Shown here piece after piece: positions 1 through 8,524 of a stretch of 64,000 nt of DNA; position 1 is the stretch's first letter, and each line of letters begins with the position of its first letter. The notes beneath the pieces are model-generated. The model was given only the letters and a program-made list of their open reading frames with translations, did no database searches and had not been told where the DNA came from. A program made the position numbers and the translations under genes. Source of the stretch: Botryococcus braunii (Eukaryota; Chlorophyta; Trebouxiophyceae); NCBI GenBank assembly GCA_002005505.1, contig KV908518.1, positions 251,465 to 315,464 on the forward strand, written 5' to 3'.

Positions 1-653
1 TTCTTTCTTTCAGAAAATCCTCACCAAGGATTAAGTCCACCCCATCCAACAGAGTTTCGCAGACAATGAAATCCCTCTGTTCCACATATGTTTGAGATAA
101 GTGCACCCTGAGCTTAGCTGTCCCCGCCGAGCGCATGGTCTGCCCATCTGCAAGCTGGACATCCACACACTTCTTTGACAGCCTCACTCCGAGAGTAGCT
201 AGGAAGTCATGTCTGACGAACGAGTGCGTCGCCCCGGTATCGACTAAAGCGACGCCCTTCACACCAGTACAGTTAACATGAAAAAGCATTGCTAAATGCC
301 TATTTGAAAAAGCTTGAGCAAAAGATACGCTAAATTTGGGTCCGGCATGGTAAACTACATAGGAGTAGGGGACATCAGGTCCCTTGGTACCTTGCAGGAT
401 AACTCTCATGCCTTTTAGCCATGGGTACACTGCCTTGGATTTCGCCACTTTACTACCCATTAGAAAACAAGCACTTAAATGTTTATTTGCTTGTTGCTCA
501 CGAGCGAAAGTGGATAAGGTGTCCTCCGCTTTACCTATAGGTACTGCAACAAATGTCGGTTTAGACGTTCCATCGGGTAGGGTATTGTCAAAGGGGCCTC
601 TAGAAAAAGAACAATGCAAAAACTCAGAACAACGTTGCTCGATAGAAGAATGA
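1..653 (-). pseudogene. Inverted Gypsy protease-region fragment (element A family)
   Basis: Read on the minus strand this encodes the region between gag and reverse transcriptase of a Ty3/Gypsy element. It includes an aspartic-protease core of the form D-T-G-A-T-H-S-F near 215-240 and a G-V-D-L-I-L-G motif near the left edge. It aligns by eye with the N-terminal part of element H's polyprotein, including the HLSACFLxG segment upstream of the protease. It is cut by the window edge. It ends, head to head, against the plus-strand A polyprotein at about 655-675, so protease and RT point away from each other. That cannot be a functional gag-pol order. The piece is either an inversion inside element A or a separate copy abutting it. 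Confidence 0.75.
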
Positions 654-674
654 AAAGATTCCCAAGGAACAAAA

Positions 675-3600
675 GTGTGGAGGTTTCCTTCTCTAACTCC
701 ACTCATGGCCTACCGCGTCCCCTTGCCCAGAGCACTAAGGAGTGGACAGGACTCAGTTTGTGCAACACACTATCTCCATAGGGTTGCAGTGGCAACTACA
801 GAGGGGGATAATCCTTGGGACGAAGACAGCGGAGCCACCGGCCTAGATTTAAACGAAAACTCCCGGCGTGTTATTGAGGGTATGACTGACAAGCCACAAG
901 ACTTGAAGCAATTGTTGTTAGAGTTTTTGGATGTTTTTCCAGAGAAATTGCCAGATTTACCTCCAGACAGGGGCATCTTGCACACTATACCTATGACACC
1001 CGGCCATACGCCGCCCTGTCGCCCCACTTATAGGTTGGCTGAACCAGAAGTGGCGGAGTGTCGGAGGCAGGTTGAGGAATTACTAGCACAGGGTTTCATC
1101 AGGCCGAGTGCATCACCGTATGGTAGCCCCATATTGTTTGTGAGAAAGAAAGACGGAACATTCCGAATGGTTATAGATTACAGGGCAGTTAATAACTTAA
1201 CAAGGAAGGACAAATATCCGTTGCCACGGATAGACGATCTTCTGGACAAGCTGCAGGGTTCAAAGTTCTTTACCTCTTTTGATCTCTTGTCAGGTTACCA
1301 TCAAGTGCGATTACATGAATCCGATGTTCCCAAAACCGCCTTTAGAACACCCTTAGGTTCATTTGAATTTTTGGTGCTTCCTTTTGGTCTCACGAATGCT
1401 CCCTCCACGTTTCAGAGACTGATGAACAGTGTGTTTCATGATTTTATTCGAGAGGGTTTTGTTGTGGTTTACCTAGATGATTTGTTGGTATACAGCAAGT
1501 CCAGGGAACAGCACTTAGAGCACTTAACTCGCATCCTTACTCGGCTGAGAGAGGAAAAACTTTATGCAAAATTATCCAAGTGTGAGTTTTTTGCTGACGA
1601 GTTGCGGTATTTGGGACATGTCGTGGGGCGCGACGGCATCAAAGTTGACCCTGCCAAAGTTCGGACTATTGTGGACTGGCCAACACCCACGGGGAGCACG
1701 CACGTACGACAATTCTTGGGACTAGCCAACTACTTCCGCAAGTTCGTCCCGGGTTACAGTACGCTTGCGGCCCCCTTAACCCGGCTCACTGGCAAAGTTC
1801 CTTGGACGTGGGGAGAAGCTGAAGAGCACGCGTTTCAAAGTTTAAAAGAAACTTTGTCCAATGCTCCTGTACTAGCACTCCCAGACAGTAGCAAGCCTTT
1901 CAAAGTGATCTCAGATGCCAGTGACTATGGGGTGGGTGCAGTACTATTGCAAGAAGGTAGACCTGTAGCATACTTCAGTAAAAAGCTTAGTAATGCCGAA
2001 CGCAATTATTCCACAACTGAGAAAGAGCTTGCAGGTGTGTTGTATGCCCTCAAGGAGTGGAGGTGTTACTTATTAGGGCAAACTTTCACAGTTGTTACGG
2101 ACCATCGCGCGAATAGTTTTTTGCAAACCCAAACCCTACTCTCACCCAGACGGGCGCGCTGGGCGGAGTTTCTACAATTATTCGACATCCAATGGGAATA
2201 TGCGCCGGGATCCACTAACCCTGCTGACCCATTGTCTAGGAGTCCTCACTTAGCCGGGGCCCACGTCCGAGCCCTAGCTCGGGCCCAGGCTGGGGTTCAG
2301 GCGTCGGTTCAGGCTAGGGCAGGGCCCCTGGGGGAGCACTCTCCCCCTGTCGGAGTAGGAGCGATGGGGGTTGGGGAGGCTGCAGACTCCACCACCCTAC
2401 CCACGCCGATGGACGGGTTGAGGGGATGGGGAAGGGTTTTAAGTGAGGCATATGAGATAGATGATTGGCTCCATCGTAAACAAAATCGCCGCAAGTTAAG
2501 CTTCCATAGTGGCTTGTGGAAGCGCGGTGCGCGCATTTACGTTCCCTCCCACCATATGAGTTCTGACGGTGTCGAACGTAACCTTCGTAGAGAAATCCTG
2601 GAAAATTTGCATGGACCACCTATAGTTGGTCATCCAGGCAGGGACAGGACCCTCGAATTAGTTCAACGTTCCTGGTGGTGGCCAGGGATGGCCGCAGATG
2701 TGGCTGACTTTGTGGCCCAATGTGACTCGTGTCAGCGTGTCAAAGCCCCAGCACACTTACCTGCAGGGTTACTACACCCTCTAGAAATACCTGACAGAAA
2801 GTGGCAATCAATGTCTATGGACCTAATCACTGGACTGCCAAGAACTAAGGAAGGATATGACGCTATCTGGGTTGCTGTTGATAGGTTGTCAAAGTATGCG
2901 CACTTCGCTCCGACGACCACTGACGCAAGTGCAGAAGTGATAGCTCAACTGTTACGGACCCGGGTTTTCACCTTGCATGGGTTTCCCACTCACATTGTAT
3001 CAGACAGAGATCCTAGGTGGGTGGGTCGCTTCTGTCAAGAGCTCTTTCGGTTGACCGGTTGTCGCTCTGCGCTATCTACAGCGTTTCATCCGCAGACCGA
3101 CGGTCAAACGGAACGAATTAATAGGATTTTGGAGGATTATTTGCGTCATTACGTCACTGGAAGACACAACGACTGGGATAAACATTTGTGTGAGGCTGAA
3201 TTTTCTTACAACAACACTTTTCAGCAATCAATCAACACTACTCCATTTAGGTTGACTTTCGGTCAGGATCCCACGATTCCCTTCCAGGAAGTCTATGAAG
3301 GTGTGACATCTTCTGTACGTGAGTATGTACCGGCAGCAGCAGAGTTTGTACGAAGGATGAGATGGGATCTAGAAAGAGCGCGGACATGTCTCAAAGCTGC
3401 GCAGGACCGCATGAAGGCATATGCGGACGCGAGGAGAAAAGATGCTCCTATTTTAAAAATAGGCCAACCTGTCCTCCTCTCAACAAAGAATCTGAAATTC
3501 AAGCATACTCGGACAAGAAAACTCTTACCTCGGTTTATTGGGCCTTTTCCCATCGTCCAGGAGGTATCATCGGTAGCTTTCAGAATTAGGCTTCCAAAAA

Positions 3601-3977
3601 CTCTGAGGGTTCATGATGTCTTCCATGTTTCTATGCTTAAGCCTTATAAGGAAGGTGGGACGGTACAACCTCCTCCTCTACCTGAGATTATTGATGGAGA
3701 AGAGGAGTATGAGGTCGAGGCTGTGCTAGCTCATAGGGAACGAAAGTTACGAGGTCGAAAAACTGCGCGAGAATATCTTGTAAAGTGGACCGGGTATCAG
3801 GATATTCATAATACTTGGGAGCCAGAGGATAACTTAGAACACGCCAGGGAGGCGTTACAGCGGTACTGGGATTTAACCACGGAGCACAGGCCGGAACAAA
3901 AAGAAAAGGTGGACAAGAAACGTAAAGGACGTGGTAAAAATGCTGAGAAGCAGCGGAAGCGCGCTAGGCGCGCTTAG
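675..3977 (+). CDS. pol: Ty3/Gypsy (chromovirus-type) Pol: RT-RNase H-integrase-chromodomain, element A
   Basis: An uninterrupted open frame of 1100 residues copies element RNA to DNA and integrates it. Domains in order: linker (1-105); reverse transcriptase (about 115-300) with the YLDD active site near residue 265; RNase H starting at the ISDASDYGVG motif near 411; integrase HHCC zinc finger near 640-690 (H-x-G-H ... CDSCQR); integrase core with D near 715 (SMDLITG), D near 777 (SDRDPRW) and E near 811 (QTERINR); chromodomain near 1010-1065 (EYEVEAVL ... YLVKWTGY ... TWEPEDNL); then a K/R-rich tail. The open frame begins at GTG without a convincing ATG, because the protease part that should precede it is missing (it lies inverted upstream). 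The catalytic residues I can see are all present. Expression as drawn is unlikely. Confidence 0.9.
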   Translation: MWRFPSLTPLMAYRVPLPRALRSGQDSVCATHYLHRVAVATTEGDNPWDEDSGATGLDLNENSRRVIEGMTDKPQDLKQLLLEFLDVFPEKLPDLPPDRGILHTIPMTPGHTPPCRPTYRLAEPEVAECRRQVEELLAQGFIRPSASPYGSPILFVRKKDGTFRMVIDYRAVNNLTRKDKYPLPRIDDLLDKLQGSKFFTSFDLLSGYHQVRLHESDVPKTAFRTPLGSFEFLVLPFGLTNAPSTFQRLMNSVFHDFIREGFVVVYLDDLLVYSKSREQHLEHLTRILTRLREEKLYAKLSKCEFFADELRYLGHVVGRDGIKVDPAKVRTIVDWPTPTGSTHVRQFLGLANYFRKFVPGYSTLAAPLTRLTGKVPWTWGEAEEHAFQSLKETLSNAPVLALPDSSKPFKVISDASDYGVGAVLLQEGRPVAYFSKKLSNAERNYSTTEKELAGVLYALKEWRCYLLGQTFTVVTDHRANSFLQTQTLLSPRRARWAEFLQLFDIQWEYAPGSTNPADPLSRSPHLAGAHVRALARAQAGVQASVQARAGPLGEHSPPVGVGAMGVGEAADSTTLPTPMDGLRGWGRVLSEAYEIDDWLHRKQNRRKLSFHSGLWKRGARIYVPSHHMSSDGVERNLRREILENLHGPPIVGHPGRDRTLELVQRSWWWPGMAADVADFVAQCDSCQRVKAPAHLPAGLLHPLEIPDRKWQSMSMDLITGLPRTKEGYDAIWVAVDRLSKYAHFAPTTTDASAEVIAQLLRTRVFTLHGFPTHIVSDRDPRWVGRFCQELFRLTGCRSALSTAFHPQTDGQTERINRILEDYLRHYVTGRHNDWDKHLCEAEFSYNNTFQQSINTTPFRLTFGQDPTIPFQEVYEGVTSSVREYVPAAAEFVRRMRWDLERARTCLKAAQDRMKAYADARRKDAPILKIGQPVLLSTKNLKFKHTRTRKLLPRFIGPFPIVQEVSSVAFRIRLPKTLRVHDVFHVSMLKPYKEGGTVQPPPLPEIIDGEEEYEVEAVLAHRERKLRGRKTAREYLVKWTGYQDIHNTWEPEDNLEHAREALQRYWDLTTEHRPEQKEKVDKKRKGRGKNAEKQRKRARRA

Positions 3978-4561
3978 TGCTCTGGCAGGTCGGGTCGGCC
4001 CCTCGGTACGTCCTTGGGCCACCTTGGAAGCTCTAAGCTTGGCCCTTAGAGTGTACCCTGGGGGTATCCCAGTACTAGAGCGCACTCGGATGAATAGGAC
4101 GTAAGCGGGGTAGAATGTCTACCTCGGGTGCGTGCGGTGATGACCGCTCACCCTGGACAGGACTCGTCGAGGTAGGGTGTCGTCTACCTCGGGTGCGTGC
4201 GGTGCTGACTGCTCACCCTTGTCAGGTTTCGGACGTCAAGCATGTAATGTCGCGACATCCGTGCTAGCTCGCGCTGTAGCGTAACGCCCGACGCAGATGG
4301 GTGGCCCCACTGCCGTTGGGTAGAATTCCTATTGGACAGGACGGGCGAATTTATGTATGGACGGGACAGATTTTACATTGTTATACGGACAGGGCTGGAC
4401 AAGACAGGACAGGGGTCTGGCTTGGGCTGGGGACGCCAGACTAGTACCCGCGGACAGGACGTGACAGGACCGTACCTCTGCCAAGTGTGTTAGGTGCGTA
4501 GTGTAGTTGTTTAGAGTGAGTCTCCCTCTTGGCCGTGACGTCCAAGCTAAGGGGGGGAGGG
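3978..4561 (+). other. 3' noncoding region and polypurine tract of element A
   Basis: About 580 bp with no ORF of note lie between the A stop codon and its LTR. They contain many GGACAGG/GGACGGG-type short repeats and two copies of a TCTACCTCGGGTGCGTGCGGTG segment (about 4120 and 4182). The run AAGGGGGGGAGGG at 4549-4561 is a good polypurine tract (plus-strand primer) immediately before the LTR-like TGTAACAG. Confidence 0.7.
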
Positions 4562-4856
4562 TGTAACAGGAAAAGTCGCGTGTTATAGGAAAATGACCGG
4601 ACCACGAGGATTTGGACCTCCATAAAGGTCCCTTCGTGAGTTATGTTCCTCCACGCCAAGAAGTGGCTACTTCACGCGCCAAGGGAGTGACCCTTACTTG
4701 ACAAGGCGCATTGGCGATGGAGACAGGGACACACTTAGAACAGGATAGAATAAGGCTTTGGCAGAGGAAGGACCGGGCCGGACTGGACGGGTACTGAGGT
4801 GGAGCCCAAACAACTTGTAACCATTGTTTTCGCATCCTTTGGCCGTTTCTACTGTA
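4562..4856 (+). repeat. Truncated 3' LTR of element A
   Basis: Begins TGTAACAG directly after the polypurine tract, as an LTR should. It runs about 295 bp until sequence of family B interrupts at about 4857. No matching end or second copy is in the window, so the LTR length is unknown. Confidence 0.65.
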
Positions 4857-5275
4857 TCATCAACTCCTGGCAAAACTTGTCAAATGCTCTTTCTTTGAGA
4901 AACAATTGAAATACTTGGGACACATCATTGGGGAAAATGGGTTGGAAGTGGATATGGATAAAGTCAAGGTGGTGCAGGAGTGGCCTACGCCCACAAACGT
5001 AACGGAAGTTAGGAGGTTTCTTGGGTTGTCTAATTACTTTCGAAAGTTTATTCAGAACTACAGTATCCTGGCAACCCCATTGACAGCTCTCTCTGGGGCA
5101 AAAGCACCTTGGAAGTGGGGACAGGAACAACAGGAAGCATTTGACAACATAAAGGAAGCTTTGGTCAGTGCCCCTATCTTAACACTCCCGGACGTACGTC
5201 GGCCATTTAAGGTAGTGTGCGATGCATGCGATTACGGCGTGGGAGCTGTGCTATTTCAAGATGGGAAGGTTTGTG
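4857..5275 (+). pseudogene. Family B RT-RNase H fragment (B0, forward part)
   Basis: Nearly identical to the reverse complement of B1 around 9726-10135. It encodes the end of reverse transcriptase (KYLGHIIGENG ... RRFLGLSNYFRKF) into the start of RNase H (CDACDYGVGAVLFQ). There is no active-site YLDD in the piece. It stops abruptly at about 5275, where the sequence flips to the other strand. Confidence 0.85.
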
Positions 5276-5933
5276 CCGAGCCTTGACTCGTTGACAAGAG
5301 TCACAATGAGCAACATAGGCTTTGACATCCTCATACATTCCCGGCCAATACCATTCCCTTGTTACAAGCTCGTACATGCGAGTTACTCCAGGGTGACCAA
5401 CATGAGGTGGATCATGTAAAGCTTCCAAAATTCCACGTCGTAGGTTCTCCACGACAAGTTCCCCATCTTTCCTTTCCTCAAACAATGCAGGAACATATTT
5501 CCGTCCATTCCTCTCCCAAAAGCCTCCCTTTAGACTAACCTTCCTTCTATTCGCACGCGCTGCCAACCACGGATCGTATGTGTAAGCCTTCTCAAGTTTG
5601 CCAAGTAGGGATTCGTACCCATCGGTCTCGCGGGTAAGCTCACTCGGGCTGGCCAACCCGATTTGCTCCATCGTGCCGAGGGAGCTTGGGGTCTCGTGAG
5701 CGGGCCCCGGGAGTGTGACCTTGGGGACCTTGCGGACCCGAGCTGTGAGGGTACCCTCGACATCCCGGCTGGAGGGGGTGAGGGAGTCCGGACTGGTGCG
5801 CCGACGCTTGCGCCAGAGGGCAGCCCCGGCCACAGCGGCCCCATCGTCCCTCCCCCCAGGTCCAGGGTGTTGAGTGAAGTGACACCTGGAGAGCGGATCC
5901 GCAATGTTGGTCTTGCCCGGTTCCCATACCCAT
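5276..5933 (-). pseudogene. Family B connection/integrase N-terminus fragment (B0, inverted part)
   Basis: On the minus strand this matches B1 around 8840-9497: RNase H end (EPGKTNIADPLS in B1 numbering), linker, and integrase HHCC finger (HVGHPG ... CDSCQRVKAR). Relative to the plus-strand piece at 4857-5275 it is inverted, and about 230 bp of RNase H between the two is missing. It is the remnant of one B copy that suffered inversion plus deletion. Confidence 0.85.
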
Positions 5934-6258
5934 CAAAGTAATCTTTTGAGGGGCAGACACTCTGCTTATGCCCAAAGCCAGTACACTTATGACAACGCAG
6001 CACATAAGGTAGCTCTGTGTCTGCTCGGCGCTTGAAGTTTACCGCTGCCACTGCTAAATCTGACACATCGACGACGGGAGGCGTCACGACAAGCGTCTCT
6101 ACATTTTTCTTGTCTGCAATGTGCTGTGTCTTCACTTCAGCTGATACCCCTGCGTCATACCGAGCTGTATACTGAAGAAGAGCTGCCAAATTCTGAAAGT
6201 CTTCTCCTGTGGCCGGGTTAAGGGTGACTGCACTCTTCAGGTAGGGGGCCTGAAGCAT
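5934..6258 (-). pseudogene. Gypsy gag C-terminal fragment with CCHC zinc knuckle
   Basis: Minus-strand reading ends in CHKCTGFGHKQSVC, a C-x2-C-x4-H-x4-C nucleocapsid zinc knuckle, preceded by about 85 residues that include an NPATGEDFQNLAALLQY segment resembling the gag sequences here (compare NPQTGVRFTSLDSLCTYV in B1). The frame runs without a stop into the inverted B0 fragment, making an accidental gag-RNaseH/integrase chimera. It differs from the gags of B1, D, H and I, so it comes from a further family. Confidence 0.7.
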
Positions 6259-7168
6259 CGACGAGGACAGAGTTAGTTTTATCCCTAGACTAGAGGAGTC
6301 TCTATCTCATACTTTTTCTTAACCCTTACTTCACTGAGCAAGTACGCAGGGGCGGAGTCTAGCCATACTGACAAAGGGTGTTTTGCACCCTCACAGGTGC
6401 CTGCTAAAATGCCGACTGCACTGCGGTGGCAGGAGGGGTTCTGCGTGCTCGTCATTCAGTTCTCCTTCAGCAGGTACCCGGGGAGTTTCTCTCCGTGTCA
6501 GGGCTTTACGATGCACTGGGAGTAGGGGCCCCTGCTACTCGGTGACCCTTGTGGTTTTGTTCAGTGGGGTACCAAACAAGCTTAACACTAGTTACGCATG
6601 CGTACGTCGATGTTCTAAGGGGGCTAGTGGGGCTCCTGGGGTTAAACCACAAGTCCTTACGGGAGGGGCTTGGCAGGTCGGGTGGGCCCTCTGGCATCCC
6701 TTAGTCACTGGGGGAAGGCTCTATGTGTGCCAACGGAGTCGCCGAAGAGGGGTTCTCCAGGAGTTAAGACTCCCGAAGACGAATGGAAGGGGGCTGGGCC
6801 AACGAGGGAGTCGCCCCTAGTCTGTGCATGCCTGGTGGATGAGATGAATGTGCCCCAGCAGTGACAATGGGATCCATCCAGGAGGATAATTAATGCTTGA
6901 TTGAACCGGTTAAGATATTTTATGCTTGTCATGTCATGGAGTTGTTTGTGTAAGCTGGACTTGGACTCGGACTTGGACGGGACTTGCTTGCATGTGTGCC
7001 TGCCTTGTTTGTCTGTATTGTTGTTATATGGTGGGGACCCCGAATAGACGGCAGAAGGCCGGGGTCTGACGGGAGTGGAGGATGCCCAAGTTTGGGCGTG
7101 GCCCGTCTGTTCTATCCGTGTCTCATATTGCTCGGTGAGCGAGGACGCTCACAATAAGGGGGGGAGGA
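6259..7168 (+). other. 3' noncoding region of element M with hairpin and polypurine tract
   Basis: I see no gene in about 900 bp. The right half matches the layout of family B's 3' region: TTGTTAT, then ATGGTGGGGACCCCGA, a hairpin (7036-7042 GACCCCG pairing with 7060-7066 CGGGGTC), a GAGGACGCTCACAATAAG segment, and the polypurine tract AAGGGGGGGAGGA at 7156-7168. It is therefore the 3' end of a plus-strand Gypsy element. The left part (6259-6840) has no recognisable content. Confidence 0.6.
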
Positions 7169-7372
7169 TGTAATAGGTGTTTTGGTCCCTAGCGGTTTGG
7201 TAGCGCGTGTACGCGTTGTAGGTGTCTCGAATGTGCCCCTAATGTCGCGAGCATAAGGAACGAAAAGAAGACACAAGAGAAGATAGAGCATGAGGTGGAT
7301 GCCGTCTGTTTGTAACAGACTATTATTGCTATTTCTTGGTCTCCGTGCCATTGTGTGATTTTCCCTGTTACA
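7169..7372 (+). repeat. 3' LTR of element M (about 204 bp)
   Basis: Starts TGTAATAG right after a polypurine tract and ends CCTGTTACA. The termini TGTAA/TTACA are inverted repeats with canonical TG...CA. It abuts the family-B LTR at 7373. There is only one copy, so the boundaries rest on termini and polypurine tract. Confidence 0.65.
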
Positions 7373-7822
7373 TTTAACGAAGTGAGACGTGTAACTAAGA
7401 TTTATAACAAGCTAAGCAAGGGTATCAGGCAAGGGTGACACCGAAGGTAGAAATCGAAGTTCCAATCCGTTACAAGTTCGCAGCCCTCCTCACGCAGGTC
7501 GTCCGAGTCTCCAAAGAACAATATATAATGAACAATGAAGAGAATGCTAGATGTCTCACTCGTAGCAGCAAACCCAAAGACAATGATCGCCACCCGAGTT
7601 CCTAGTCCACCTATGCGCGGATCCCGCTACGTCGTCCCTCTACGAGATGCTCTCGCGAGCATAACGATATGGATGACAAGAGGAGACCCACTAGGATATT
7701 ACAGTCATTTTCCTACACACAAGGACAACGAGATCTACTCGTATCCCAAAGGGCACGAAGAAACATGAACTACGCGCACATCCTACGTGAGACGCGTCGC
7801 GCTGACGCGGCACCTCACTACA
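7373..7822 (-). repeat. 3' LTR of B1
   Basis: 450 bp. On the element strand it starts TGTAGTGAGG and ends CACTTCGTTAAA, a non-canonical 3' terminus. The boundaries follow from the 5-bp duplication flanking sister copy B3. It is preceded on that strand by the polypurine tract AATAAGGGGGGAGTA. Confidence 0.88.
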
Positions 7823-8524
7823 TACTCCCCCCTTATTCCTGTGCGTCCCCGCGCAGAAGGCAGAGCGCAACAACAAACAGACAAAGGAACAGAAAGACAA
7901 ACAAAGGCAAACAAAGGAACAGAAAGACCTTCCAACATGCGGAGACTCAGACTTAGACCTACGGGCAACCCGCCTCCCGTGTTGCCAGACCCCAGCCGAA
8001 TGCTGCGTATCGGGGTCCCCACCATAATGCAATAACAACAAGGATCAGGCATGACTAACAGAACAAAAGACAAAACACTGAAAGAAAAACGAAAGTCCAC
8101 ATGATGAACAGCCAAAATGAGACACAAGGGCAGAGCTAAAAGTCCAGATGTCCAAAAGTCCAGAGTCCAAGGGGAGTCCAATTTCCACATATAGTCCAGT
8201 ATTACGCCAGTATTGCACCATATTGATCAGGTGTGGTAGTGAAGTGAAAAGGCCATACACCTAATGTGCACAAAAATCTATCCAGGTAAGGGACCCATGG
8301 TCAACCCTACCGGGTAAGGCAGCCTTACCCTAGCCTATCCAAAGTCCATATGGCCATACAGAGAGACCCCTCCAAGGAGGGCCAACCGGTCGACGGGACC
8401 CTAAGGGTGGACCCTAGGAGTCGTGCCCTTGGGAGGCAATGGCGGGAGCCCGTGACTCTCTCTGTATTCTTCCACTTTCTTGTGGCAACAACGCGTGACC
8501 TGTGCAAGTTATTTCCAGCTATCC
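7823..8524 (-). other. 3' noncoding region of B1 (hairpin and polypurine tract)
   Basis: About 700 bp between truncated integrase and 3' LTR. It holds the polypurine tract at 7823-7836 and, about 160 nt further upstream on the element strand, the GGGGACCCC hairpin shared with M. No ORF here looks real. The same block recurs in B2 (14200-14835) and B3 (36234-36915). Confidence 0.7.

Noticed and set aside
5530..6258. A genuine gag-integrase fusion gene
   Set aside because: The open frame only reflects a chance in-frame joint between two unrelated broken fragments; the integrase part lacks its catalytic core.
6383..6820. 145-residue plus-strand ORF
   Set aside because: It lies in the 3' noncoding part of element M, has no motif, and overlaps other frames of similar quality.
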